Made by a program: the position numbers and the translations under genes. A stretch of 64,000 bases of DNA, taken from Cryptomeria japonica. Taxonomy: Eukaryota; Streptophyta; Pinopsida; Cupressales; Cupressaceae. The notes below the pieces were generated by a model, which saw only the letters and a list, made by a program, of their open reading frames with translations, was not told the DNA's origin and ran no database searches. The DNA lies in assembly GCF_030272615.1 (NCBI RefSeq), contig NC_081415.1, positions 374,151,009 to 374,215,008 on the forward strand, given 5' to 3'. This document shows, in pieces, positions 11,491 through 24,602 of the stretch. Numbering within the stretch: position 1 is the first letter of the stretch; every line of letters begins with the position of its first letter.

Positions 11491-13370
11491 ATTTCAAGTG
11501 CTCAAATTCCACCGAGGCCAGCCATATCCGAGGGAGGGTCTTCATCATAGCTCTCTTGATTGCCATTTCGTATTTATTTTTGTATGATGATGTAGACACC
11601 TTTGGGTGATTTTTTAGCCATATGAGATTTTGACATCATTGTATTATGACACTAATATTATTTTTTGATATATATATATATATATAAGATGATCTATCCT
11701 TGCGAAAACTATATGCATGTGTTCTATGTGATATTCTTACAAAATGTATGTAGCTATTTTATGATGCAATCTTATGTATGCATGCGGTATTATAATGCTA
11801 ATGATGTGTGGATGTATATATGTTCATGATGAGATGCATTATTATTTTTGTTCCTTTTTTATGTTTTTCATGAAAATGCAGATGTGAATGTACTAAATAA
11901 AAATGGATGTATGATAATGATGTGCTATGATTATTTACAAGATGAAATGCATGATGTCTATATTTTTGTCATTTTTTATATTTATATGGAAATACAGATG
12001 CTAACAATGATATATGCAGGATGTGGTGCGATTTTAATATCTATATATATGCCTAAAATGAGATATGCTAACACGTGACAATGCAGGTACAAACTACATG
12101 AAATGCAGATACTTTTGGCATGTCATTATACTCGGTCATGTGATAATGGGCTACACGGACTCAGGAAAGGATGTTGGAGGACAATCAAGAAAGGGGGATG
12201 GAAGGTATAATATATAGAAGTGAAAGAGTGCTATTATCATCATTGAGCTTTATTATGGAAAATAGGTTATGACAATCTAGGTATAGGTTCAACCCAGAAA
12301 GTCATTGTACCCATTTGCATGGAGACCAGATAGTCACAAACAAGGAATTCCCCAGTTCATACTAGACTGATAGTGTCCTCTTATCATTGGACAAGCCATA
12401 TCATTACTAAGGGACAATCCATAGGCAAATAAAATAACAGGTGAACATACCCCATCCTCTCCTTTCTAGTCAAAGACATCCTGGAGATAGAATATCTAGT
12501 CAGAGACATCCTGGAAAAAGCTAAAAGGCATGTCACCTTATAAGATGAAATAAAAAGAAAACCAAGACTTGACACCAACACACAATGAAATCCTCAAGTT
12601 ATTTGTGTTTCTTGCCACATATGTTAACATGTTTGATTTGGTCACAATATTGTTATCCTAATAAAGGACAAATTACGTCGAAAACCATATTGTTGCCAAA
12701 GTCTACTGAAAGATTTGATTTGTTGAAAGCCCACTGCTACTTGCGTCTAATCTAAAACTATCTGAATTCCTGAAATTGATACTTTATTGTGAATAAGAAT
12801 GGAATTTTATTGGCGAATGTTGATGCAAGTGATTTTTTATTGCGTATCATGTACGAAAAGAAGGAGGAATGAACAAACGATACTTGTCAAAACATGTGAT
12901 GCTTAGGGTACCACTTCCATCACTAGATTTAAGATTTTTCCCCAGTTGCTGATTGGACCTGATTTACTATGGAAGGAAAGGGTGAAAAAAGGGGGGGTTT
13001 ATTATGAATGGCTAACCAATATTAGGTAGATCAATAATAAGCCATGATGGGAATGGGTAGATTTATTATGGAGGAGTAGATTGTGAGTGTGTGCAAGGTG
13101 AAAGGATGAGATTGAATCCTGAAGGAGTGGGGACAAATGTCTCTACACATGGCACTGGTAACCTGGTTTTCACCATGGTACTTGCCCAAGGCATTGGTAA
13201 AGTGGTTTTCACCATTGGATGAATTTATTTCTCTTTAATTTTTTGATTTTTCATTTTTTTTGTGTTACAAGGCGTTTGTTTTCCATATTTTCTCCAAGTA
13301 ACGATTTTTTCTATTTTTATGATTTTTTGTATTTTTGACAATGGGATATTCTAAAAAACTATGTAAAACC
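11491..13370. other. Non-coding DNA, including the 3' untranslated part of element C
   Basis: AT-rich with no gene. It holds a TA microsatellite at 11669-11686 and a tandem duplication of about 31 bp at 12466-12527 (AGACATCCTGGA in both units). At 13150-13215 there is a block (minus strand GGTGAAAACC twice) also found after the last ORF of E and, in related form, of G. I could not find a 3' LTR for C here. Confidence 0.5.
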
Positions 13371-13379
13371 TATGAAGGT

Positions 13380-14766
13380 ACATGTTGTTAATTGGATCTT
13401 CCAAAGGTTCTCCATCTTGTGTTGAGATCTGATATGTACCTGATGCATAGACTATTGTGATGACATAAGGACCGAGCCAATTTGGTTCAAACTTGCCCTT
13501 TTTCTCTCTATCCTACTGATTCTTAGGATTTTCTATGAGAACTAAATCATCCACCTCAAATGTGTGAGGCCTTACCTTATTATTATTATTATAATTGCCA
13601 CTCATTCTTTGTTGATATAGTTTGAGATGACTAAAAGTAGTTTGTCTATGCTCATCCAATAATTCTAGATCTTGTAAGTGGGAGACCCTGTAATCTTCAT
13701 CATTGATTAGATTGTGCAAAGAAACTCTCAGGGATGGTAACTCGACCTCAATAGGCAAGATAGCTTCGACACCATAGACAAGTGAATAAGGTGTAGCTCT
13801 AGTAGGTGTGCAAACACTTGTACAGTAGGCCCAAAGTGCGGGGTTAAGTTGGATATGCCAGTTACGACCAACATCATCGATTGTCTTTTTAAGGATTTTG
13901 AGAATGGTTTTATTTGATTCCTCAGCTTGACCATTACCTTGAGGATATTATGGGGTGGAAAAGTGATGATGGATATAGAAATGATCAGACAGTTCATGAA
14001 AATCCTGGTTTTTGAAAGGACACCCATTATTTGTGAGAATGGAAAGGGGAACACTATAGTGTCAAATGATATAATTAAGGATAAAAGTTGCAATCTGCTT
14101 TCCAGTGACTTGGGTGAGATGAACAACTTCAATCTATTTTATAAAATATTTTGTAGCTGTGATAATGAATTATAGCCATTGGAAGAAGGAGGGTGAATCT
14201 TTCTTGCAAGCTCAAGTCCCCACTAGCAAAAGGGCCATGGAGTAGCAATTGGTTGAATTTCCTATGTTGGTGCATGAATAAGGTCTCTATGAATCTGACA
14301 TTGCTTACACTTTCTGACAAACTAATATGAGTCTTTTTCCATAGTAGGCCAGTAGAGTGAGTACCACATATACCTTGGCTAATTTTTGACCACTAGAGTG
14401 AGTACCACATATACCTTTGTGAACATCATGTAACACAATTTGAGCTTCGTCACTCTCTAAGCATGTAAGAAGAGTACCATCTAGACCCCAACAATAAAGG
14501 GTATCGACTAAGATGACATATCAAGAGGATTGTCAGATGAAGGTACGACGCTAATTGTTGGAAAGATCAGGTGGAAGGATATTGTCATGGAGATAAGTGA
14601 AAATGGCATTGTACCAAGGGAAATGGGGACCAACAACACATATCATCTCGGTGGGAGTAATTTCATATGAGGGAACCAAAAGATTATCTACCAAGAACTC
14701 ATAAAAATTTTCATTTGAGGCATATCGATTAATAAATCTATGGTAGCCATGGAATCTGCAGCTCAA
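13380..14766 (-). pseudogene. Integrase of C (degenerate)
   Basis: Fragments in several frames correspond segment by segment to the integrase of G: the N-terminal linker (14766-14551), the zinc-binding and core region (about 14320-13760) and the C-terminal part (13758-13380). A core motif like YPQGNGQAE is readable near 13925. The C-terminal part keeps LPIEVELPSLRVSL-like text and the basic region before the end. At least three frame changes and several stops are present, so no active enzyme is expected. Confidence 0.72.
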
Positions 14767-15180
14767 TTGTTATCCCTTGGAATTTTCTCAAAGACTATCT
14801 GCATGAAATATTGCTTGAAGTCATCCACCATTTTCTTGTAAGGAATTAAATTTTCATATTTATTGTAATAATCATCATTTAATTGATGAATTACCAGTTG
14901 AGAGTCCCCCCAAAAATGAAGTTTTTGGATCTTCCACTGAATTGCCATTCATAGTCCTGTTGTTAACGCTTCATTTTCTTCTATGTTGTTGGTGTAAGGG
15001 AAGGAAAATTGGTATTCTACCATGTTGTGTGTATGAACCATCAAATTATAATTTCCAAGGCTTTATCTTTGTCATTGTGAGAATGGATTCATCCAGGAAT
15101 TCAAAGATAATAGGAGTTTCATCAATCATAGGTGCATCTACCAGTTGATCTACGATAGCTTGTCCTTTAATTGCTTTTCT
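14763..15180 (-). pseudogene. Second (archaeal-type) RNase H of C
   Basis: The fragment at 14948-14763 contains GDSQLVIHQLN and the following Tyr/Lys-rich helix, matching the GDSQLVVNQIN segment of G. The preceding part is broken. A second RNase H after the normal one is characteristic of the plant Tat lineage. Confidence 0.65.
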
Positions 15181-16730
15181 ATCCACATATTCAATGTCAA
15201 ACTTGCTTAGAATCATGACCCATTTAGCTAATCTTCCAGTGAGTATTGCCTTATTAAGAAGATATTTTAGTGGATCTATCCTTGCAATGAGCTTTATTTT
15301 ATGAGTTACCAGGTAATTTCATAATTTCCCATGAGGCAAAAACCACAACAAGACGTGCATACTGAATTGGTGTGTAGTTAGGCTCATAGCCAACCAATGT
15401 GCAACTGATATAGTATACTTCTCTTTCTTTGCCTTCATTATCCTATTGCGCCAAGAGTACCCCCAGTGCTATTTGTGTAACTGATTTGTATAATAGTAGG
15501 GGTTTTCCTAGAATAGGTGGCATCAATACTGGTGGATTCAAAAGATAGTCCTTGAGAGTTTGAAAAGCCTGCTGACACTTATCATCCCATTTAAATTTAA
15601 TATTATTATTATGGAGGTGTTGAAAAGGATGACATTTATCTACAAGTTGTGCAATGAATTTTTGTATCAATTGAAGTCTTCCTTGTAGAGACCGAAGTTG
15701 ACTAATATTCTTTGGTGGTGGCATCTCTAATATAGCTCTAACTTTGGCTTGATCTGCTTCAATTCCTCTTTGTGAAACAATGTATCCAAGGAGTTTCTTA
15801 GAGGTTACCCCGAAGACATATTTCTTAGGATTTAGCCTAGCTTTGTATTTTTCCAAATGTTCAAAAACCATTGATAGAATATCCATATGTGTTTCTCTTG
15901 TTATCGACTTCCCTAGGAGATCATCAACATAATCTCACACTGATATGCATGAGATCATGAAAGATTGTCTCCATTTCTCTTTGATATGTAGTACCCACAT
16001 TATTTAATCCAAAGGGTATAACATTCTAGTAGAAAGTACCTGAAGGACAAGTAGATGCTATTTTGTGTTGGTCTTTAGATGCTATTTTGATTTGGTTATA
16101 CTCAATGAATCCATCCATCAATGATAACATTGGATGACTAGCTGTAAGATCCACTATCAAATAAATGTTTGGCAACGAAAAATCATCTTTAGGACAAGAT
16201 TTATTGATATCTATAAAATCTGTACATATTCTAATACTATGATCTAGTTTACTGATAGGTACTAAGTTAGAGATCCATTCAGGGTAGTCAATCGGTCTAA
16301 TGAATCCCACATCCAATAATTTTTCCAGCTCTACCTTGAATAATAGTGCCACTTGCAGATGCATCTTTCTTAATTTCTATTTTACAGGCTTATCTCTTGG
16401 AGTAACTGTCAAATGATGCATTACTAAATCAGGGTCCAATCCAGGCATATCCGCATATGACCATGCAAAATTTATTTTTTGTTTTGTGAAGAAACTTATG
16501 AACTTCAGTCTTTCTTGTTTTGTCAAAGATTGTGCTAAGAATATGTTGTGTGGATTATCTTTCATCCCAATGTTTGTCTTGATAGTCTCTTCTACCAGCA
16601 TTGATGATTTCTCTTCATATGATGTCATAGGGAGAGTGTCAAACCTTCCATCATCAGGCGCCTCAGAGAGGTTTTCACCCTCGGATACGTCATTTCTTTT
16701 TACTTTTTTAGGGTCAGACACTACCACAAT
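15181..16730 (-). pseudogene. Reverse transcriptase and first RNase H of C
   Basis: It opens with an acidic linker and the conserved stretch before the RT (16727-16377). RT palm motifs follow (CTDF, CPKDDF, LMDGF) in 16364-16026. The catalytic YVDD lies at 15920-15931 in a different frame, with LLGKS after it. The thumb and connection follow in 15886-15443 (LGYIVSQRGIE, PPPKNISQL). RNase H remnants reach about 15180. There is a stop near 16375 and a frame change near 15950. The catalytic Asp pair is still encoded, but the frame is broken. Confidence 0.75.
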
Positions 16731-17514
16731 GTGGTTTTCACCATAAGACTCATTATTTGTTTTTATTTTTTATATTTTTGTGACTAGAAGGTTTGGTGTT
16801 CTCTCCAAGATATGTCGCACTATCAAGTTCTATGATGAATCATGCTTTGTGGTCCCTGACAGGTAGATCATCTCTTATGCCAAGATAATCAATAAAAGCT
16901 TCATCATTTTAAAAAGTGTCTAATTGTGGAGGCTCTTGTTGGTCCCAATCAATGAGTTGTGGATGATTGAGGGGAAGGCCATCAATATTTTCAAAGTCAA
17001 CAAGAGTAAGGGTAAAGACACAAGAGTCTTTGGGTATCTCATTGAAATCGTCGGGGTCATCACTAGAACTCTTCTTATCAGCCTCGATTATGTATGAATC
17101 CAAATTGACATCACTAGAGGGTATCTCAGCAACGAGAGTCTTCACTCTTTGTGGTTTCGACCTAGAACCTTGAAATATTGAGGGTTAGGGATCCCAAAAT
17201 ATTTTTATCTATGGATCTCCACTATCATTATTTGTTTGTGATGTAAACTTTGATGAAGTTAATTGACCAACTTTTAATTTTTTTATTAAACTCTTCTTCT
17301 TCTATGGGTTCACCTAGTTCTTTGAATGGTTCGGTGAGCTCATAATCACTAGATGACTTATCTAAACCCTATTCCAATTCGTTAGAGTCTGTGGAGTAGA
17401 ATTTATTTTCTTGTTGGTTATTTGAGTCTATAATTTGCAATTCTTCTATAGGAGTATGAGTGCCTAATCTAAGGGTTATGAAGCCAAGTCCTTTGGAGCA
17501 CTAATATTTGAATG
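16731..17514 (-). pseudogene. Linker between protease and RT of C
   Basis: It includes an acidic Asp/Ser-rich open piece at 17145-16909 and otherwise broken text. The equivalent segment of G (49681-50764) is likewise acidic and variable. No domain is recognised. Confidence 0.4.
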
Positions 17515-18600
17515 TTAGCTCTGGTAGCAATGGTTCAATAATTTATTTCTTTTGTAACCCAAGAGGGCTCTTTCCATCATATACAATTTTTTGCAAGAAT
17601 TTGAATCCTTTGCCATATTTTTCACAAGGTATTTTGATGTGATCTTGTGTAGATTCCTCTTCAAATTCCTTATAAAGAATTTTGTATAGATCTTCTTCTT
17701 CCATCTCACCCCATCTGTAGAATATAGTGGGATCCCATTTTAGGGTAATGGTGGATACATTTTTAGAGGGATGTGGTTGTCCATAATCTTTAGGAGAATC
17801 CACTATTTGTCTTAAATACATAGTTTGATTCAAAACATATTCTCCCATGCCTTTGTCATTGTATTTTCCTATAAGCTCACCTTGTTTTGATGTGGAAGGT
17901 TCTAATGATTTTGGATGCACATATACCAATGATGGAGTTTCTTCTTTGTTGATTGGAATTATTATTTTTGATCCCGGTTGTAGGTTATTACAATACATGA
18001 ATGGATTTGGATCACCTCTTATTGTTACTTCAACTCTATTATAAAGGAATTTGATACATTGATGGTATGTTGATGGTACTTCTCTCATATTATGAATCCA
18101 CAGACATCCAAAAAGTATATTGTATGCAAGATCTAAATCAAGGTGTTTGACAAACCACATCCCTCATGATTGGTCCAATTCTTAAAGGTAAGGTGATTGT
18201 TCCTTTGGATGAGCATTCTTCGTCATCATATGCTTTAATAGTGATCTTGTTCTTTGAATTGATAGTTTGTCCCGAATATCCCAATTGTCTAATATTGTTC
18301 AATATACAAATGTTTAGACCTTCTCCTCCATATATCAAGACTTGTTTGATATGGTTTTGGTGGAGAAATGCCTCAATGTAAAGGGGTGAATTTTGTGGTT
18401 GGCATATGGAGATATCATCAAATTTTGTGAATGTAAGACAATGTGAAGTGGAAAGGTATCCCACCATGGCTTGAAACCGGTGCACGTTTAGATCAGTAGG
18501 TATAGAGGTCTCTCTCAATGCTTTGTCAAGAGTGGCCTTATGCTAAGGGGATATGCATAGAAGTTCAAGGATAGAAATGAGGGCAGGTGTCTTCCCTAAC
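17515..18600 (-). pseudogene. Protease and G-patch-like region of C
   Basis: The retropepsin core is at 18518-18138. The flap-side text IKAYDDEE and LPLRIGP matches G. The active-site loop reads VLIYGGEGLNI where G has VLIDGGTRLNI, so the catalytic Asp has become Tyr. A one-frame change near 18150 leads to 18160-17543 (YNILFG, WIH, STYHQC). It ends with Gly/Lys text at the position of the G-patch in G. Confidence 0.7.
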
Positions 18601-18698
18601 TAATATAAAAGGTCATACTAATTATTGGTGGATGATGAGGATATGGTGTTGGATGGAACTCCTTGCAAGGTGACTTTACCTCGATGGGTTGTGACATT

Positions 18699-19205
18699 TC
18701 ATTCAGTGGTTTCATCTTTGGAAGATGAGGAAGATGGTCCAATGCCTTTTAAAAAAAAATTACTCCTTTGGGTAGAACCTTCAAGAGTTTTGTCCTTTAT
18801 GATAATAGTAGAAACATAATTGTCCACTGAAACGTGATTAACAGTTGATTCATAATCATAGGACATATTAGCATAGTTCACTTGTTTATCTGTTTTGGTT
18901 TTTCCTTTATCATGTTTAGGGAAAGGCTGCTTAAACATCGCATGTTCTTCATTGATGGTATGACCATCAACTTCTATGTCGCCCTTGTCAATAAGATCTT
19001 GTATAACATCCTTCAATCTATGACAATTACCACTTGTGTGTCCTTTTCTCTTGTGATACTCACAATACTCATCATCATTCCACCACACAAGTTTTACTTT
19101 TGGTTCATAAGGTGGATTATTTGGTAGTGTTATTGTTGGCAATATTACAATATAACAGACAATGAAAGATTGTTGACATTTCAATAAGGATATTGAGAAG
19201 GTTGT
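18699..19205 (-). pseudogene. gag: C-terminal gag of C with zinc knuckle
   Basis: It encodes the single knuckle CEYHKRKGHTSGNC (C-x2-H-x4-H-x4-C, the variant also seen in G), followed by a helix with VIQDLIDKGD and an acidic tail. Its N-terminal partner is at 40392-42075, separated by D. It should bind element RNA during packaging. Confidence 0.75.
19201..19205. repeat. Left target-site duplication of D
   Basis: GTTGT here against GTTAT at 40392-40396, with one mismatch. It directly precedes the TGATGATT start of the D LTR. Confidence 0.6.
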
Positions 19206-20671
19206 TGATGATTATGGACATAACTGATTAAATATGTTTTACTATCTTGATATTATTATTTTGTCATTGATGTCAAGAAATTGATTTTCTAATTCAATAT
19301 GATGTTGCCATATCTTGAGAAGTATGATATGAAGATTATAAAGAAGTCAGTAAAAGACACATAAAAGAATATGATGAATAAAGGGATGAATAAGGTATTC
19401 AATGGGCAACTGCTACCGAGTCAGAAAATGATGAGATCATGATGTTTTAGATTGTTTTACATCATACATATGTTGTAAAATGTAAAGGTTGATACTATAC
19501 TATGTTACCGAGCAAAGAACCTAGTCAGTAAACCCTAAAGAACCTAGTCGGTAAACCCTAAGGTTATCGCTATCGGTTAATGAAGGCAGAGTGCCTACCA
19601 AGTGAAGTATAGTATTTACCGAGTTACAACCGAGCTATAACATAATGCATTAAATGTTTACATGTGATATTTAATGAAAGAAGCTGATGAGCTGGAGTGG
19701 ATCAATGATTGGTAAGCCGTGGAAGAAGTTTGTTAGCAAATCTAAGGCAATGGAAAGTCGGCATGAAGATCTATAGCTCAGATTGAACCGCATTACCCTA
19801 ACACAAGTTCCAAGGTGACAATGCAAGTTCCAAGGTGGGGTAAAACATTTTCAGATCAAAGAATACATTGAACCTGGACAAGATTGAAGATCTGATGGCT
19901 ATGATAGATCATGGGAAATGTGATCAATGAGATTAAGCGGTTAGAAGATTGTTTATAAATAGGAAACTGTTGATAAACAATGAATACGGGCAAGTGTATG
20001 CACAGGGATGCTACATAGTGATCACCAAGCACAAAAGATTGAAGACCTATTAGAATAATAGAGTATAGATGCCCACCAAATAGACAAGATTAGTTCTATG
20101 TCTAGATTGTATTGAACAAATAGGAATCTTCTTTAGCATTTTAGATGTGAAGTTGCAGATAGATTTTTATTACTATTATTTTGAGAAGTAGCAAAAAATC
20201 TCTTAACTGAGTGGACTTAACAGTCTTATATGTAAATCCTCTAGCAAGGTGACATTCTAATTGAGTGTTTGAAATCCTTTGATAAGGTCACTTCTAACAA
20301 AGTGAAGATCCTAACAGATCTGAGGGAAATCCCTTAACCATGTCACATCTAGCAATGTGTTTGTAATCTTTAATAGGATTTGCTTTTAACCGAGCATACT
20401 CTAGAAGAGTATATTTATTAGTGGGTCTGAAATCCCATAGTGGTTTTTCCCTATTTGGGTTTCCACGTTAAATCTGGTGTTACGAGGTTCATATTGTTCA
20501 TATGCTTTTGAGTTTGCATGTTTGACGGTTTTTGATTATATGACTAATATATATGTTACCGAGGTTGAATTTGATGTTTTTATGGATGATTGAGTTTGTA
20601 TGATTCATGCCCCCCCCCTCTCATCTTATTGGCTATTGGATCTATACTTATATTAAGTATCAAAACTATCA
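19206..20671 (+). repeat. 5' LTR of D (1466 bp)
   Basis: It starts TGATGATTATGG and ends AAAACTATCA before the primer site. A TATA box, TATAAATA, lies at 19954-19961. A C-run near 20610-20618 is longer in the 3' copy (near 40328-40338). Confidence 0.85.
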
Positions 20672-20673
20672 AT

Positions 20674-20684
20674 TGGTATCAGAG
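20674..20684 (+). promoter_or_regulatory. Primer binding site of D
   Basis: TGGTATCAGAG, complementary to the 3' end of plant initiator-Met tRNA, two bases after the LTR. Confidence 0.92.
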
Positions 20685-20735
20685 TATTGGACTCCGAAAG
20701 GAAAGTTTAAAGGCACTTGAGTTAAAGATCCAAAG

Positions 20736-23700
20736 ATGTTTAAGAGGGATGCATCGAAGCTGAAAAAGTCAAGTTTCTCTACATGGCAGAAAAGGATGAA
20801 GCTACATCTATCAGGAGTTGGAGAATATGATGTCTACTATCTGGAGAATGATTTCATCACATCGAGCACCTATCCATTGACAATGGAAGAGATAAAGGCA
20901 AAGAAAGAACATATTCAAGCAATGATTGAAATAACATCTGCATTGACCGATTCAGAGTTTAATGATCTAGAAGGATGTACTAATGTAAAAGAAATGTGGA
21001 CTAAGCTCATATCAGTATATGGTGGAGATGAACATGTTCAAAGAGAAAAAGTGGATAGTCTAACAGGACAACTTGAATCTATGAGGATGAATGAAGGTGA
21101 GAACATAACTCAGTATAGTACAAGACTAAAGGAGATTGTAAATCAAATCAAAGGAGCAGGAGGAACTATTGAAGAAAAGGATGTAACAAGTAAGTTGTTA
21201 AGAACCCTTCTACCTGCCTATGCAATCCGAGTCTCTGCAATCAATGAATTGAGGTCTGTACCCAATATGCCAGTTTCTTTAGATGCTACTATTGGTAAGC
21301 TACATACATTTGAGTTAAGTAATTTTGATAACAGTGGATCTTCAGTAAATAAAGTTGAATCTACATTTAGTTCTTTTCATCTTAATGAATCTAATGATTA
21401 AAATGAAATAAAGTATAAGTACTCTAAAGGAGATCATAGTGGAGCAAGTGAAAGATTTCAAAAGAACATGGAAGAAGTACACAAACTGCATGAAGAAATT
21501 AGAAAGCAAGAAGAGTTTGAAGCGCTATTGGCCAAAAGGTTACCAAGAGGCAAAGGTAAGTATAAAGGAAAACTACCTTTGAAATGTTTCAATTGTGATA
21601 AGATTGGACATATGGCTTCTAACTGTCCTGACAAAGATTTTACTGAAAAGAGAGATTACCAAGTTAATAGACAGAAAGATAATCATTACAGAGGACACCG
21701 AGACTTCAGAAGAAGAGATAGAAAGACATGCTTAATAGTTGATGAGGAATCTAATGATGATAAATCAGATGAGACTGATACAGAGGAAGTTGTTTATGTG
21801 GCTATCAAGGATGGATCAGATGAAGAAAGGTATGAAGAAAAAGCCCTAATATCTCACATAAACACTAATGATTCTTAGATTATAGATAGTGGTTGCTCAC
21901 ATCACATGACTGGTGATAAACACAAGTTTGTTATGTTATAAGATTATGATGGAGGCTATGTTAGATTTGGTAATGATGCACCATGTCTAGTAAGAGGTAA
22001 AGGATCCATAACACTTCTTGACAATGCTAAATGTAATGATGTTTATTGGGTTGAAGGTTTGAAATACAATTTGTTGAGTGTAGCACAGCTAAACAACACA
22101 GGTTACCGAATAGAGTTTGAAAAAGGAATTGTCAAAGTTCATGACAAGAATGGAAAGTTAGCTGCTACCGAGACACAAACAAAAGGTAACACATTTCACC
22201 TTGACTCAACTCGGAATAAGTGTTTACATGCAAAGATAGATGATACCTGGTTATGGCATAAAAGGTTTTGTCATGTTAATTTTGATAATCTGATCAAGAT
22301 AAGTAAGAAGCACCGAGTAAGAGGTCTACCGAGTCTTGAAAAACCTGAGAATGCTATGTGCCGAGGATGCCAGATTGGTAAGATGACAAGATCAAGCTCT
22401 ACAAGTAAGTCCTACACTTCTAAGGAAATTTTAGATCTTGTGCACATTGATCTTTGTGGTCCTATGAAAGTTCAGAGTTATTATGGTGATAAATATTTCA
22501 TATTATTTGTGGATGATTACTCAAGGATGATGTCAGTAATGTTTTTAAAAGAAAAATCAGAAGCTTTTCAAATGTTTAAATGGTACAAGGTAAGAGTTGA
22601 AAATGAAATAGGAAGACAACTGAAATGTCTTAGATTAGATAGAGGAGGAGAGTTTACATCTGATGAGTTCAATCTATTTTGCAACGATCATGGTATAAAA
22701 AGACAAGTCTCTGCACTGAGAACTCCACAACAGAATGGGATAGCTGAGAGAAGGAACAGATCTATTGTGGATTGTGCCAGAACACTGATGATTGAGAAGA
22801 AGGTTCCACAAACATTTTGGAGAGAAGCAATAAGCACAACTGTTTACACCTTGAACCGAGTTCAATTGAAGAAAGGTACTTTGAAGACACCTTATGAGAT
22901 CTGGTATGATAAGAAACCTAATGTTAGTTATTTTAAAATCTTTGGAAGTAAATGTTATGTTCATAAAGATGATAGAAATGGTAAGTTTGATCATATTAGT
23001 GAAGAAGGAATGTTTCTAGGTTATTCTTCTAGAAGCAAAGCATTTAAATGTCTGATCAAATCATCTAACAAAATAGTAGAAAGTGCAAATGTGAAAATTG
23101 ATGAATTTGTAGAAAAAAATGATGAAGGTAATTCCAAAGAACCAGAAGACTATGATGAATTTGTCTATGTGCAACTGAGAAGTCCTATCAAGATAACTAT
23201 TGAAGAAAATGAAGGAAATATCCAATTACCGAGTGATGAAGAAGATCATATAGAGCCTACCGAGCCTGTATTAGCCAAGTATGTCAGAAGACATCATGCA
23301 CCAAGTCAGATTATAGGAGATAAGGATGATCCAGTGATGACAAGGAACAAACTGAGATAGAACACATGTTTGATATCTGAATTTGAACCGAGAATAGTGA
23401 AAGAGACATTTAATAGTGAAGATTGGATAAATGCTATGATAGAAGAGATTGATCAAATCAAGAAGAATGACACATGGACACTGGTCCCAAGACCGAACGA
23501 CAAAAATGTAATCAGTACAAAGTGGATCTTTAGAAACAAGCTAAATGAAAAAGGGGAGGTCATTTGGAACAAAGCAAGACTAGTTTGCAAAGGTTATGCA
23601 CAAGAAGAAGGAATTGATTATGGTGAAACTTTTGCACCTGTTACTAGACTTGAAGGAGTAAGAACATTGTTGGCCTATGCTGCTTTCAAGAACTTCAAGG

Positions 23701-24017
23701 TATATCAAATGGATGTCAAATCTGCATTTCTGAATGGAATATTAGAAGAAGAAGTTTTCATTCAACAACCTAAAGGATTTGTTGAAGGAGAAAATAATGA
23801 TCAGGTATGTAAATTGAACAAAGCTTTATATGGTCTAAAACAAGCACCTAGAGCATGGTATGAGAGATTGCACTCATATTTGATTAAGATTGGTTTTATA
23901 AGGACAAGTGAGAACAACAACATGTACATGAAGAATGATGAAAATGGAATACTAATCTCAGCCATATTTGTTGATGATATTATATTTTGTGGAAATGACT
24001 CTTTATGCAAGAACTTT
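20736..24017 (+). pseudogene. gag-pol: Ty1/copia gag-pol polyprotein of D (truncated, four stops)
   Basis: One frame runs from the ATG at 20736 to the E junction. Order: UBN2-type gag (20736-21400), zinc knuckle CFNCDKIGHMASNC near 21588-21630, protease DSGCSHHMTG near 21886-21915, GAG-pre-integrase, integrase core with Asp in VHIDLCGPM, Asp in CLRLDRGGEF and Glu in QQNGIAERRN, then RT (from about 23400) with the catalytic FVDD at 23967-23978. In-frame stops: TAA near 21399, TAG near 21876, TAA near 21938, TAG near 23358. Each fits a single C-to-T or G-to-A change of Gln or Trp codons. RT is cut just after FVDD and RNase H is missing. Otherwise there are no frameshifts. Confidence 0.92.
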
Positions 24018-24602
24018 GGAAATCACTAGGTGCCTAAAACATTAATAACAAACAATCAAAGCAAAAACATGTTCATTCCAACCTATTAGAAATCACTAGG
24101 TGCCTAAAACATTAATAACAAACACCAAGTTTAGTTGTTTCTCCAAGGCAACCTGCAAAAACCCAAGTTAGAAGTTTGATTTGTTGTCTTTGACTATCGA
24201 TTCTGCATAACACATGTTAGTAGTTTGATTTGTTGTCTTTGCCATGCGTATGCCAAGATTCTGCATAGATAATTAGTACCAAAATCCAAAATACAGAAAA
24301 TAGAATGCAAAAACTAAACAAATTTCAAGTAAAATACTGCATTTTTACCTCTGTTCTGGACTTTACACAGGCACAGAACTCAGGACATAGGCGCAGAATG
24401 TAGGACACAGGCGTAGGTTGTCTTCAACACAGGCGCAGAATACTCAACACAAGCGCAGGTTGCTCAACACAGGCGCAGAAGTCTCCAGAAAACCCTGCAC
24501 AACCCTGTTTTTGGGTTTTTGGCCTGCAAATCAACTCATAAGCACTCAAAAACACCATAAAGGGGTTAGATGGTTAGTTTTCACGTCGGGTTCACCAATT
24601 AA
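24018..24602 (-). repeat. Partial E leader next to the left LTR of E
   Basis: Nearly identical to 32820-33371, the E leader just inside its primer site. It lies outside the LTR pair, so E is LTR-internal-LTR plus a second, truncated leader. At the D junction a 33-bp stretch (AAATCACTAGGTGCC and onward) occurs twice, at 24018-24050 and 24090-24122. Confidence 0.8.

Noticed and set aside
13513-19184. Treating the C fragments as separate small genes
   Set aside because: They align in order with the gag-pol of G and are pieces of one decayed polyprotein.
20605-20620. C-run as a functional polypyrimidine signal
   Set aside because: Length differs between the two D LTRs, as expected for a slippage-prone homopolymer.
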